Positions 7,978 to 16,358 of a DNA stretch of 64,000 nucleotides are shown here, in pieces. Below the pieces are notes generated by a model. It worked only from the letters and a program-made list of their open reading frames with translations. It ran no database searches and was not told the DNA's origin. Positions within the stretch are counted from its first letter, which is position 1; each line of letters opens with the position of its first letter. The position numbers and the translations under genes were made by a program. This stretch comes from Variovorax sp. OV329 (GTDB taxonomy: Bacteria; Pseudomonadota; Gammaproteobacteria; Burkholderiales; Burkholderiaceae_C), in the NCBI RefSeq assembly GCF_900114785.1, contig NZ_FOUG01000007.1:186001-250000 (forward strand). Reading direction: 5' to 3'.

Positions 7978-9498
7978 TCAGACCTTGAAGACGCTCACCG
8001 CATGCACCAGGCTGCCGGCCTGTTCCTGCATCGACTGCGCGGCAGCGGCGGCCTCTTCCACCAGCGCGGCGTTCTGCTGGGTCACCTGGTCCATCTGCGT
8101 GATGGCCTGGTTGATCTGCTCGATGCCCTGGGTCTGCTCGTGGCTGGCCGCGGTGATCTCGCCGATGATGTCGGACACCCGCTTCACGCTGCTCACGATC
8201 TCCTGCATGGTCTGGCCGGCTTCGCCCACCAGCTCGCTGCCGGCCTGCACCTTGCCCACCGAGTCGTCGATGAGGCCCTTGATCTCCTTGGCCGCTGCGG
8301 CCGAGCGCTGGGCCAGGCTGCGCACTTCGGAAGCCACCACCGCGAAACCGCGACCTTGTTCGCCGGCACGTGCCGCTTCCACGGCTGCGTTGAGCGCCAG
8401 GATGTTGGTCTGGAAGGCGATGCCGTCGATCACGCCGATGATGTCCACGATCTTCTTGGACGACGCATTGATCGAGGCCATGGTGTCGACCACCTGGCCC
8501 ACCACCGTGCCGCCCTTCACCGCCACTTCCGATGCCGAGACGGCGAGCTGGTTGGCCTGGCGTGCGTTGTCGGCGTTCTGCTTGACCGTGCTGGTGAGCT
8601 GCTCCATCGAAGCGGCCGTTTCTTCCAGCGAGCTGGCCTGCTCCTCGGTGCGCGAGGACAGGTCCTGGTTGCCCGAGGCGATCTGGCCCGAGGCCGTCGC
8701 GATGGTGTCGGTCGACGAGCGGATCTCCCGCACCGCGCCCACCAGGTTCTGCTGCATCTGCTGCATGGCGTGCAGCAGGCTCTGGTGGTCGCCTTGGCCG
8801 ACCTTCACCTCGATGCCCAGCTCGCCCGCTCCGATCTTGCGGGCCACCGCCGAGGCGTAGTCGGGCTCGCCGCCCAATTGGCGGTACAGGTTGCGGGCCA
8901 TGCTCCACGCAAGCGCCCCCAGCACCAGCACCAGCACGCCGCCGATGGACAGCAGGATCACCGTGCTGCGCCAGAAAGCGGTGTCGATGTCGTCGATGTA
9001 GTCGCCGAAGCCCACGATCCAGTCCCAGGGTTCGAACTTGATGATGGCGTAGAGCTTCTCGACTTCTTCCTTGGTGCCGGGCCGCGTGCCCAGGGCGACG
9101 ACGGTGCCCACGGTGCGGCCGGCCAGCGCCGCGCGGTAGCGCTCGCCCGCTTCCTTGCCGCCCTTGGCATCGACGATGCCGATGCGCTTGGGATTGGGGT
9201 GGACGTAGTTCACGTCGTTGGCGTAGCCGCGGACGAAGAAATAGAGCTCGTCCTTGCGCAGGCTGCCGATGAGCTTCTTCGCCTCGGCCTGGGCCTGCTC
9301 GCGCGAGAGTTCGCCGGCCTTTTCCTGCGCATGCAGTCTCTCGAGGGACGCGTGCGCCAGCACGACCAGGGTGGAGAGCTGCGCGGTCCTCTCCTTCATC
9401 ATCGACTGGCGCAGCGTGGACAGCGAGACGGCGGCTAGGACAACCATGCCGAGCAAGGCGGCGACACAAAGAAGAAGGATTCGGTTTCTGAGTTTCAT
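7978..9498 (-). CDS. Methyl-accepting chemotaxis protein with periplasmic single Cache domain
   Basis: A 506-residue inner-membrane chemoreceptor. The first transmembrane helix is at about residues 5-27. A periplasmic sCache-type sensor domain follows ([24 protein letters not shown], then [18 protein letters not shown]), then a second helix near 185-205, a HAMP-like linker and a long methyl-accepting domain. The hairpin tip that contacts CheA/CheW is visible ([20 protein letters not shown]). There is no C-terminal CheR/CheB pentapeptide. The start at 9498 places MKLRNR directly before the first helix; 10 upstream in-frame codons were rejected. The ligand is not predictable; small carboxylates are common for this sensor type. 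Confidence 0.93.
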   Translation of the reverse strand: MKLRNRILLLCVAALLGMVVLAAVSLSTLRQSMMKERTAQLSTLVVLAHASLERLHAQEKAGELSREQAQAEAKKLIGSLRKDELYFFVRGYANDVNYVHPNPKRIGIVDAKGGKEAGERYRAALAGRTVGTVVALGTRPGTKEEVEKLYAIIKFEPWDWIVGFGDYIDDIDTAFWRSTVILLSIGGVLVLVLGALAWSMARNLYRQLGGEPDYASAVARKIGAGELGIEVKVGQGDHQSLLHAMQQMQQNLVGAVREIRSSTDTIATASGQIASGNQDLSSRTEEQASSLEETAASMEQLTSTVKQNADNARQANQLAVSASEVAVKGGTVVGQVVDTMASINASSKKIVDIIGVIDGIAFQTNILALNAAVEAARAGEQGRGFAVVASEVRSLAQRSAAAAKEIKGLIDDSVGKVQAGSELVGEAGQTMQEIVSSVKRVSDIIGEITAASHEQTQGIEQINQAITQMDQVTQQNAALVEEAAAAAQSMQEQAGSLVHAVSVFKV

Positions 9499-9534
9499 GG
9501 GATAGGCGCAGCGCGGAAAGTCGGCCACTGATCC

Positions 9535-9561
9535 CTATCGGCAGTTCTGCGGAAAACTTGA
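9535..9561 (-). promoter_or_regulatory. Sigma-28 (FliA) promoter of the chemoreceptor gene
   Basis: Read on the minus strand: TCAAGTTT (9554-9561), an 11-base spacer, then GCCGATAG (9535-9542). The enteric FliA consensus is TAAAGTTT-N11-GCCGATAA, so there is one mismatch in each element and exact spacing. The -10 lies 37 bases upstream of the chemoreceptor ATG. This puts the receptor in the late flagellar class. Confidence 0.85.
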
Positions 9562-9598
9562 GGGGTGCAGAAACAAAACATCCGACCCGTCCGCGCGC

Positions 9599-11023
9599 TC
9601 AGGGCGAGCGATCGATCGCCCGCAACGCAAGCAGCAGGTCGTCCGGGTGAAGCATCGCTTCACGCGCACGCCGCGCGTTGTCGAATTGCTCCAGGACCTG
9701 ACGCAGCCGTGGCTCGTGCCTGAGGTCTTCCCACACAGTCGCCAGTGCGGCGGGTGAAGGCTTGCGGCCCGCCTCGATCTCGGCAGCGAAGCGCAGGCTC
9801 GCCGCTTCGGCCATCAGCCTGGCCCGGGCCGCCGCGCCTAGGAGCGCCACACGCGCCTCGGCCGGTGCGGTGCTGAGATAGATCACCTGCGCCGGCAGCG
9901 CGCCCTGCACAGGCTGCAGCGCCTGCAAGGAATCGCCGCGAAGGCGCAGCGGCCCGTCGGCTGACTTGAACTCCTGGACGGCGTGCGCATCGACCGATGA
10001 CAACTGCGCCAGCCCGCGCAGCAGGCGCGGCAGGTCGGTGGTGGCCGCTGCCGGCGCGGCCTTCACCTCCGCGAGAAGGACCAGTGCCTGTGCACCCGCG
10101 CCGGCCTCCTTCACGATGGCGGCGTCCCATTCTTCCTTCGCGCGCTCGGCGCCGCCACCGGTGAGCTGGCGCGGCGTGCGCAGGCTCCGCGCCACCCGGT
10201 GCGCCACCCCGCTGCGCCGGTGAAGGAATTCGGCCACGCGACCCAGTGCGTTGGCTGCGGCGTGCTCCGCGAGGTCGCCCTCGCGTGCCGAAACACGGCC
10301 CTGGTCGAGCGCGGCGGCGCTGCCCGCCTCCGGCGCCCGTCTCGCACGAAGTTCGAGGTAGCGCCGCACCGGCTCCGCCAGCCGAAGGGATTGCGCCTGC
10401 TGCTGGCGTTGCAGCGCCGGTTGGGCCATCAGCCTGCGCAATCCTTCCTGAAGGTCCGCGGCTTGCTGCGGGTCGAGCGACGACGCCGTGGAGGCCAGCG
10501 CGTGCCAGTCGCCCGAGACGGCCAGCGCATGCAGGGTTTCGAGTTCGCGGCGCTGCGGCCCCTCGGGCATCGCGTGCAGCTTGCCGGGATGCGCGAAGGC
10601 ATCGACCGCGCTTCTAAGGCTGCGCTCGTCGGCGGCGGCCAGCGCGCCGAGCTTCACCCAGGCCTGTACCTGCGCGTCGCGCGCGTGCAGGACCTGCGCC
10701 TGGAACACGGGGTCGCCACCTTCGACCGCCATGGCGCGTCGGATCAACTCGGCCAAAGCCTGCGCGAAAGCATCCCGAAGCGCAGGGTCCGGCGTGGCGC
10801 CGTGGACCAGGGCCTGTCGCGCAGCTTCGATGGCAAAGGCCAGCGCCGCTTCGCCCCCTGTTGCAGCGGCGTCCTCCGCGTTCGCCGGCAAGGCCGGCAT
10901 GCGGTAGCGACGCTGCGCCACCTGCAAGATGTCGTGCAGCGCGGACCCAGTCGCTGCACCGCGATCAGGGTGCGAAGCATCCGGCGCGGCGCCCATCGAC
11001 GAATTGGAAAGCTGGCGGGTCAT
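9599..11023 (-). CDS. Hypothetical protein with PD-(D/E)XK nuclease-like motif set
   Basis: A 474-residue soluble protein, Ala/Arg-rich and largely helical, that I cannot assign to a named family. The N-terminal half (about 30-230) reads as a helical repeat-like region rich in Ala/Leu/Gln. The second half holds an ordered motif set. A helix bears Glu248 (SAREGDLAEHAAANALGRV), then come Asp300 in EEWDAAIV and, 18 residues later, Glu319-x-Lys321 in LVLLAEVKAAP. That spacing and the flanking hydrophobic strands are what the PD-(D/E)XK core shows. No signal peptide or membrane helix is seen. It stands alone between the chemoreceptor and the HpcH/CitE gene, with no partner. Confidence 0.6.
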   Translation of the reverse strand: MTRQLSNSSMGAAPDASHPDRGAATGSALHDILQVAQRRYRMPALPANAEDAAATGGEAALAFAIEAARQALVHGATPDPALRDAFAQALAELIRRAMAVEGGDPVFQAQVLHARDAQVQAWVKLGALAAADERSLRSAVDAFAHPGKLHAMPEGPQRRELETLHALAVSGDWHALASTASSLDPQQAADLQEGLRRLMAQPALQRQQQAQSLRLAEPVRRYLELRARRAPEAGSAAALDQGRVSAREGDLAEHAAANALGRVAEFLHRRSGVAHRVARSLRTPRQLTGGGAERAKEEWDAAIVKEAGAGAQALVLLAEVKAAPAAATTDLPRLLRGLAQLSSVDAHAVQEFKSADGPLRLRGDSLQALQPVQGALPAQVIYLSTAPAEARVALLGAAARARLMAEAASLRFAAEIEAGRKPSPAALATVWEDLRHEPRLRQVLEQFDNARRAREAMLHPDDLLLALRAIDRSP

Positions 11024-11080
11024 TCCCCCGCATTCTCCTCACCCGGCACGCGCGGTGCCGTGCCATACGCAAGCGTCGCC

Positions 11081-11887
11081 TCAGCCCTGCCCCGCGGCCT
11101 CCGTCAGGATCGCCTTGGCCTGCAATTCCACCGGCCGATCGACCAGCTTGCCGTCGACGGTCACGGCACCGCGGCCTTCCGCCAGCGCAGCCACCACGCG
11201 GCGGGCCCAGTCGATCTCGCGCTCGGTGGGCGCAAAGCCTTCGTTCACCGGCGCGACCTGTTTCGGATGGATGCACAGCTTGCCGCCCATGCCGAAGCGG
11301 CGCGAGCGCTGCGTGTCCTGCGCGACCTGCGCCGCGTCGTCGGTGCTGAGCGTCACGCCGTCCACCGGCGCCTGCAGGCCGGCTAGGCGCGACACCAGAA
11401 CCAGTTGCGTGCGCACGGCGTCCAGTTCCTGCGCGTCGCCGCGGATGCCGGCGTCGGCCATGAAATCGACCGTGCCGAAGACCAGGCGCTGCACCTGGGG
11501 CACGCGCGCCATCGCGGCCACGGCGAAATGGCCGGCCACGGTCTCCATCAGCGGCAGCAGCCGCTGGCCTTCGCGCAGGCGGCCTGCCAGGGCCTGAAGC
11601 TGCGCAGCCGACTCGGCCTTGGGCAGCATCACCGCGGCCACGGCCGGCGAGGACAGCAGTTCGCAATCCGCGTCGTGCCAGGGGGTGCCGGCGGGGTTCA
11701 CGCGCAGCACCACCGTCTTGCCGGTGGTGGCCAGCCAGTCGCGGACGGCGGCGCGGGCCGTGTCCTTGTGGGCGGGCTGCACCGCGTCCTCCAGGTCGAT
11801 CACGATGGCGTGGGCGCCGCTGGCCAGGGCCTTGTCGAAACGCTCCGGGCGGTCACCGGGCACGAAAAGATAGCTGCGGTCGGTCAT
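11081..11887 (-). CDS. HpcH/HpaI/CitE-family CoA-ester lyase
   Basis: A 268-residue protein of the citrate lyase beta/malyl-CoA lyase fold. Family blocks are SYLFVPGDRPERFDKALASG at the start, IDLEDAVQP (metal-binding Glu/Asp), LPLMETVAGHF, VFGTVDFMADAG and GKLCIHPKQVAPVNE. Such enzymes cleave 3-hydroxyacyl-CoA esters such as citramalyl-, malyl- or methylmalyl-CoA to acetyl- or propionyl-CoA plus a 2-oxoacid. It is the last gene of the eight-gene minus-strand cluster, 20 bases after the MFS gene, and would carry out the final carbon-carbon cleavage. The exact substrate is not readable from sequence. Confidence 0.88.
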   Translation of the reverse strand: MTDRSYLFVPGDRPERFDKALASGAHAIVIDLEDAVQPAHKDTARAAVRDWLATTGKTVVLRVNPAGTPWHDADCELLSSPAVAAVMLPKAESAAQLQALAGRLREGQRLLPLMETVAGHFAVAAMARVPQVQRLVFGTVDFMADAGIRGDAQELDAVRTQLVLVSRLAGLQAPVDGVTLSTDDAAQVAQDTQRSRRFGMGGKLCIHPKQVAPVNEGFAPTEREIDWARRVVAALAEGRGAVTVDGKLVDRPVELQAKAILTEAAGQG

Positions 11888-11907
11888 GGCTTTGTCGAAA
11901 TAAAGGT

Positions 11908-13110
11908 TCAGGCGGCGCCGGTGGCCGCGGCCTGGCGCCGGCCGCGCAGCAGCGCCAAGGTGCACAGCGCGGTGGCCACGGCCAGCGCGAAGAAGCCGGC
12001 GCGGTAGCTGCCGAAGACGGTCGCCAGGGCGCCGAAGGCCGGCGGCCCCAGCACCACGCCGAAGTAGGTCACGGCCAGCGTACCGCCGGTCGCGATGCTG
12101 GCCTGCCCCGGCGGCGCCTGCCGCGCGGTCTCGGCCAGGTACACACCGTTCCATCCGATGGCCGAGGCGCCGAACACGATCAGCACCGCAAGCACCAGCA
12201 CCGAGGGCAGCCGGCCATCCAGCAGCGCTGTGGCCAGCGCCGACACGCACATCAGCACCGACAGGGCCGTGAGCATGCGCCGCGCGCCCAGCCAGCGGTC
12301 GGCTACGTAGCCCCACAGCACGCGGCCGATGACGCCGCCGATCTGCGCCAGAGACAGCGCCAGGCCCGCGGCGACCAGCCCGTAGGCGAGCACCGCATCC
12401 AGGTAGGTGACCAGGTAGGCCGTCAGCGATAGCTGGCACATCGAGAACACGAAGGAGCAGCCCGCCAGCATGCGCAGCGCCGGATGCGCCAGCACCAGCC
12501 GCACCGGCCGCGCCAGGTTGCCCAGCACCAGCTTCTGCTGCGGGTCGCGGTCGACATCGAGCTCCTTGCGCAGCACCTGCGCCAGCAGCACGCACAGCAC
12601 ATTGGCAGCAGCGACGGCGAGCAGTGCCGCCTGCCATCCGCCCCACAGCATCAGGCCCGGCACCACCGCGCCGGCCACCACGCCGCCCAGCGGCACGCCG
12701 GTCTGCTTGACGGAGAACACCAGCGACATGCGATGCGCCGGCGTCGTCCGCGCCAGCAGGTGCGAGCTGGAAGGCGTGATGGGCCCGTAGCCCAGCCCGA
12801 TCAGCAGCGCGCCCAGCGCGATGGCCGGCAGCGAAGGCAGCGCCGACAAAGCCAGGCCGGCTGCGCACAGCAGCAGCCCGACCTGGCTCATGCGTATCGC
12901 CCCGAAGCGCGTGACCGCCGTGCCCGCTGCCAGGCTGGCCAGCATGGCGCCGCCATAGACGATGGCCACGTACACCCCGGTGTAGGCCGGCGAGGTGCCC
13001 AGCGCCAGCGCGACGGCCGGTGCCATCACGGGCAGCGTCAGCACGGCCGCCGACACGAGCACCTGGATGGCGGTGGTGATGGCCAGCGGCAGCCAGGCGC
13101 GCTCGTTCAT
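11908..13110 (-). CDS. MFS transporter
   Basis: A 400-residue protein with about 12 hydrophobic segments. The major-facilitator loop between helices 2 and 3 is visible (AAGTAVTRFGAIRMSQVG), and a longer cytoplasmic loop follows helix 6 (RKELDVDRDPQQK). The ATG overlaps the GntR regulator stop as ATGA and the lyase follows 20 bases downstream. It is therefore part of the catabolic cluster and probably moves its substrate, in addition to the TctC-type receptor upstream. The start at 13110 was taken because the longer open frame upstream is a shadow of the regulator gene. Confidence 0.85.
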   Translation of the reverse strand: MNERAWLPLAITTAIQVLVSAAVLTLPVMAPAVALALGTSPAYTGVYVAIVYGGAMLASLAAGTAVTRFGAIRMSQVGLLLCAAGLALSALPSLPAIALGALLIGLGYGPITPSSSHLLARTTPAHRMSLVFSVKQTGVPLGGVVAGAVVPGLMLWGGWQAALLAVAAANVLCVLLAQVLRKELDVDRDPQQKLVLGNLARPVRLVLAHPALRMLAGCSFVFSMCQLSLTAYLVTYLDAVLAYGLVAAGLALSLAQIGGVIGRVLWGYVADRWLGARRMLTALSVLMCVSALATALLDGRLPSVLVLAVLIVFGASAIGWNGVYLAETARQAPPGQASIATGGTLAVTYFGVVLGPPAFGALATVFGSYRAGFFALAVATALCTLALLRGRRQAAATGAA

Positions 13111-13901
13111 CGTCCCCCGGCCTCCCACTCGCGGCGCAGCTGGGTGTTGTAGCTGAAGCGGTCGGCCGGGTGCGTGCTCTCCGACATCTCGACCAACTGG
13201 CCGTGCCGGTTGCGGTAGCGGCGGCAGACCCACAGGGCCGGGCTGCGCGGCGCTGCCTGCAGCATGGCGGCCTGCTCGCGCGTGAGGGACACGGCGCGGA
13301 TCTCCTGCTCGACCACCGCCACGCGCTCGCCGAACTGTTGCTCGATGGCGGCGTGCACCGCGCCCTTGAGCGGCCCCATCATCCCGCGGATGGCGCGGAA
13401 GGCCGGGTGCAGCCACAGCTCGGTGGTGCAGATGGGCAGCGCCTGCGCGGCGGCATGGCGGCGGCCGCGCAGGTGCAGCCAGGTCTCGCCGGCATTGGCT
13501 TCCAGCCGCTGCGCCTGCTCGTCGGCGATCAGCACCGTCTCGCTGCTCTCGATGACCAGGGTGGTGTCGGTGGCGTACTGGTAGAGGTCGCTCACGTCCG
13601 CCACGTTCTGCCGGTAGCCGCCGGCGTCGGCCTTGGTGGCCTTCACCGTGGTGCCCACGCGCGGCTGCCGCACCACCAGGCCCAGTTGCACCAGGCGGCG
13701 CAGCGCCTCGCGCGCGGTGGCCCGGCTGACACCGAACTGCTCGCACAGCTCCAGCTCGGTGGGCAGCTGCGAGCCCACCGGGTACTTGCCGCCCTCGATC
13801 TCGTTGAGCAGCGTCTTGGCCAGCTGCATGTAGCGCGGCTGCGGCGCGCCGAGGGATGAGGCGGACGAGGCTGGGAGGCTGTATGCGTTCTCGGTGGTCA
13901 T
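13107..13901 (-). CDS. GntR-family regulator, HutC/UTRA type
   Basis: A 264-residue repressor. An N-terminal winged helix-turn-helix (about 22-92) carries YPVGSQLPTELELCEQFGVS and RATAREALRRLVQLGLVVRQ. A UTRA effector domain follows, ending RYRNRHGQLVEMSESTHPAD and RFSYNT. HutC-type members usually bind an acid or sugar-phosphate ligand related to the pathway they control. The gene lies inside the catabolic cluster between the CoA-transferase (37-base gap) and the MFS gene (ATGA overlap). The palindrome at 19351-19368 before the first gene is its most likely operator. Confidence 0.9.
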   Translation of the reverse strand: MTTENAYSLPASSASSLGAPQPRYMQLAKTLLNEIEGGKYPVGSQLPTELELCEQFGVSRATAREALRRLVQLGLVVRQPRVGTTVKATKADAGGYRQNVADVSDLYQYATDTTLVIESSETVLIADEQAQRLEANAGETWLHLRGRRHAAAQALPICTTELWLHPAFRAIRGMMGPLKGAVHAAIEQQFGERVAVVEQEIRAVSLTREQAAMLQAAPRSPALWVCRRYRNRHGQLVEMSESTHPADRFSYNTQLRREWEAGGR

Positions 13902-13938
13902 GCCCGGATTGTGCGGGTGCGCTGCGGGGCCAGCCTGC

Positions 13939-15189
13939 TCAGATGGCGCCCTTGCCGCGCATGGCCTCGATCTGCTGGTCGCTGAAGCCGGCGCCGCGCA
14001 GCACCTCGTCGGTGTGCTCGCCCATGGCCGGCGCGGGCCGGGTCGGGTGCGCGCCCGCGCGCACCGGCGAAGCCACCATGCGCACCGGGCCGCCGGCGTG
14101 GTCGAATTCGAGCAGGCGCTCCTGCTCGGCGACGAAGTCGCTGTCCAGTGCCTGCGCCACGTCGTACACCGGCGCGGCCGGCACCTTGCCGGCGAAGCGC
14201 TTCATCCACTCCTCGGTGGTGGCGGTCTGCAGCACGGCGTCCAGTTCCTGCGTGATGCGCTCGCGGTTGGCCAGGCGGTCCTTGAAGGTCTTGAACTCCG
14301 GCGCGTCTGCCCACTCGGGCTTGCCGATGCACTGCGCCAGCACGCCCCAGAACTTCTCCTTGTTGCACATGAGGAAGATCCAGCCGTCCTGCGTCCTGTA
14401 GAGCTGGCTGGGCGTGAGCGAGGGATGGGCGGAACGCGTCTCGCGTCCGATGGCCTTGCCCGCGTTGAGGTACCAGGTCGCCACGTAGGCCAGGTTGTGC
14501 AGCGCCACGTCGAAGAGGCTCACGTCGATGTCGCGGCCCACGCCGCTGGCCCGCGCGCCCACCACGCCGGCCAGCAGGCCCATGGCGGCGGTGGTGCCGG
14601 TCATCAGGTCGATGATCGACAGGCCCATGCGCGCCGGCGGACCGTCGGGCTCGCCGGTGAGCGAGAGGTAGCCGGCCTCGGCCTGCATCAGGTAGTCGTA
14701 GCCCGGCCACGCGGCGCGCGAGCCGGTGCGGCCGTAGGCCGACAGGTGGCCGCAGACCAGTTGCGGATTCACGTCCTTGAGCTGCGCATAGGTCAGGCCC
14801 AGCTTGGACGGCAGGTCGCCCCGCAGGTTGTTGAAGACCACGTCGGCCTCGGCCGCCAGGCGGCGCAATGCCTCCTGGCCTTCGGGCTTCTTGAGGTCCA
14901 GCGTGATGCTCTTCTTGTTGCGGTTGAAAGACTGGTAGAAGTGGCTGTCGCCCGGGCCGAAGTAGTGCGGGCCCACCGCGCGGCCGACGTCGCCGCCGTC
15001 GTGCGGGTTCTCGATCTTGATCACCTCGGCGCCCAGGTCGGCCAGGTGCTGCGTGCCGAAGGGGCCGGCGCCGTACTGCTCCACCGCGATGATGCGCAGG
15101 CCCGCCAGGGGCAGGTTCGCCTGCGTGTCGACATGCGCATGCGCGGCCTCGCGTGCCCGTGCGTGGGCCAGGGTCTCGGGCGCGTTCAT
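13939..15189 (-). CDS. CaiB/BaiF family CoA-transferase
   Basis: A 416-residue class III CoA-transferase. It shows the N-terminal GLRIIAVEQYGAGPFGTQHLADLGAEVIKIE pattern in part (AGPFGTQHLADLGAEVIKIE), the FNRNKKSITLDLK block and the GYDYLMQAEAGYLSLTGEP segment. SLFDVALHNLAYVATWYLN follows. The catalytic Asp of the family is expected in the first third of the protein. It would activate a free acid by moving CoA from a donor such as succinyl-CoA or acetyl-CoA. Its ATG overlaps the acyl-CoA dehydrogenase stop by 4 bases. Length is normal. Confidence 0.92.
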   Translation of the reverse strand: MNAPETLAHARAREAAHAHVDTQANLPLAGLRIIAVEQYGAGPFGTQHLADLGAEVIKIENPHDGGDVGRAVGPHYFGPGDSHFYQSFNRNKKSITLDLKKPEGQEALRRLAAEADVVFNNLRGDLPSKLGLTYAQLKDVNPQLVCGHLSAYGRTGSRAAWPGYDYLMQAEAGYLSLTGEPDGPPARMGLSIIDLMTGTTAAMGLLAGVVGARASGVGRDIDVSLFDVALHNLAYVATWYLNAGKAIGRETRSAHPSLTPSQLYRTQDGWIFLMCNKEKFWGVLAQCIGKPEWADAPEFKTFKDRLANRERITQELDAVLQTATTEEWMKRFAGKVPAAPVYDVAQALDSDFVAEQERLLEFDHAGGPVRMVASPVRAGAHPTRPAPAMGEHTDEVLRGAGFSDQQIEAMRGKGAI

Positions 15190-16358
15190 GCCGGGTTCCT
15201 CTCGATCAGTTGCTTGGCGATGATGATCCGCTGCAGTTCGTTGGTGCCCTCGCCGATGAGCAGCAGAGGCGCGTCGCGGTACAGGCGCTCGATGTTGTAT
15301 TCCTTCGAGTAGCCGTAGCCGCCGAAGATGCGCATGGCGTCCAGCGCGTTCTCCTGGCCCGCCTCGGTGGCGAAGTACTTGGCCATGCCGGCTTCCATGT
15401 CGCAGCGGTCGCCGCGGTCGTAGGCCTCGGCGGCGGCGTTCACCAGCAGGCGCGCGGCCTGCGTGCGGGTGGCCATCTCGGCCAGCTTGAGCTGGATGGC
15501 CTGGTGTTCGCAAATCGGCTTGCCGAAGGTCTTGCGCACCTGCGCATAGGCGATGGCCTCGTCCAGCGCCGCCTGCGCAATGCCCAGGCCGCGGGCGGCC
15601 ACGTTGATGCGGCCCAGCTCCAGCCCGCCCAGCACCTGCTGCAGGCCCTTGCCTTCCACGCCGCCCACAAGGCGGTCCACCGGCACGCGGTAGTTCTCGA
15701 AAGCCAGCGCGCAGGTGTCGATGCCCTTGTAGCCCAGCTTCTCCAGCTTCTTGCTGACGATGAAGCCCTCGCCCTTCTCGGCGATCAGCAGGCTCATGCC
15801 CTTGTGGCGCGGCTGCGCCTTCGGGTCGGTCTTCACCAGCAGCGCGATGCAGTTGCCGTGCAGGCTGTTGGTGATCCACATCTTGCTGCCGTTGACCACG
15901 TAATGGTCGCCGTCCAGCACGGCGGTGGTGCGGATGGCCTGCAGGTCGGTGCCTGCATCGGGCTCGGTCAGACCGACGCCGCCGCGCAGCTCGCCGCTGG
16001 CGAAGCGCGGCAGGTAGTGGCGCTTCTGCTCCTCGGTGCCGGCGCGCTGCACCGCCATGGCCATGATGAGGTGCGAGTTGATGATGCCGGAGATGGACAT
16101 CCACACCGTCGACATGCGCTCGATGATCTTGGCGTAGGTGCGTGTCGACAGCCCCAGGCCGCCGTACTCCGGCGCGATCAGGCAGCCGAACAGGCCCATC
16201 TCCTTCATCTTCTCGACGATCTCGGCGGGGTACTCGTCGTCCTGCTCCAGCTGGTGCACGTGGGGCTTGACCTCCACGGCGAGGAAGCGGTCGAGCATGT
16301 CGAGGATCAGCTCCTCCTGCTCGGCATCGTGGACCACGGGTTGGTGGCGGGCGTTCAT
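15186..16358 (-). CDS. Acyl-CoA dehydrogenase
   Basis: A 390-residue flavoprotein of the acyl-CoA dehydrogenase family. Diagnostic blocks are GLTEPDAGTDLQAIRTTA (FAD/substrate loop), YVVNGSKMWITNS, RKTFGKPICEHQAIQ and IFGGYGYSKEYNIERLYRDA. The C-terminal GEGTNELQRIIIAKQLI carries the catalytic Glu in the position used by medium- and short-chain members. It would introduce an alpha,beta double bond into the CoA ester made by the neighbouring CoA-transferase, feeding the MaoC hydratase. It overlaps both flanking genes by 4 bases. Specificity (for example methylsuccinyl-CoA against other branched substrates) is inference. Confidence 0.93.
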   Translation of the reverse strand: MNARHQPVVHDAEQEELILDMLDRFLAVEVKPHVHQLEQDDEYPAEIVEKMKEMGLFGCLIAPEYGGLGLSTRTYAKIIERMSTVWMSISGIINSHLIMAMAVQRAGTEEQKRHYLPRFASGELRGGVGLTEPDAGTDLQAIRTTAVLDGDHYVVNGSKMWITNSLHGNCIALLVKTDPKAQPRHKGMSLLIAEKGEGFIVSKKLEKLGYKGIDTCALAFENYRVPVDRLVGGVEGKGLQQVLGGLELGRINVAARGLGIAQAALDEAIAYAQVRKTFGKPICEHQAIQLKLAEMATRTQAARLLVNAAAEAYDRGDRCDMEAGMAKYFATEAGQENALDAMRIFGGYGYSKEYNIERLYRDAPLLLIGEGTNELQRIIIAKQLIERNPA

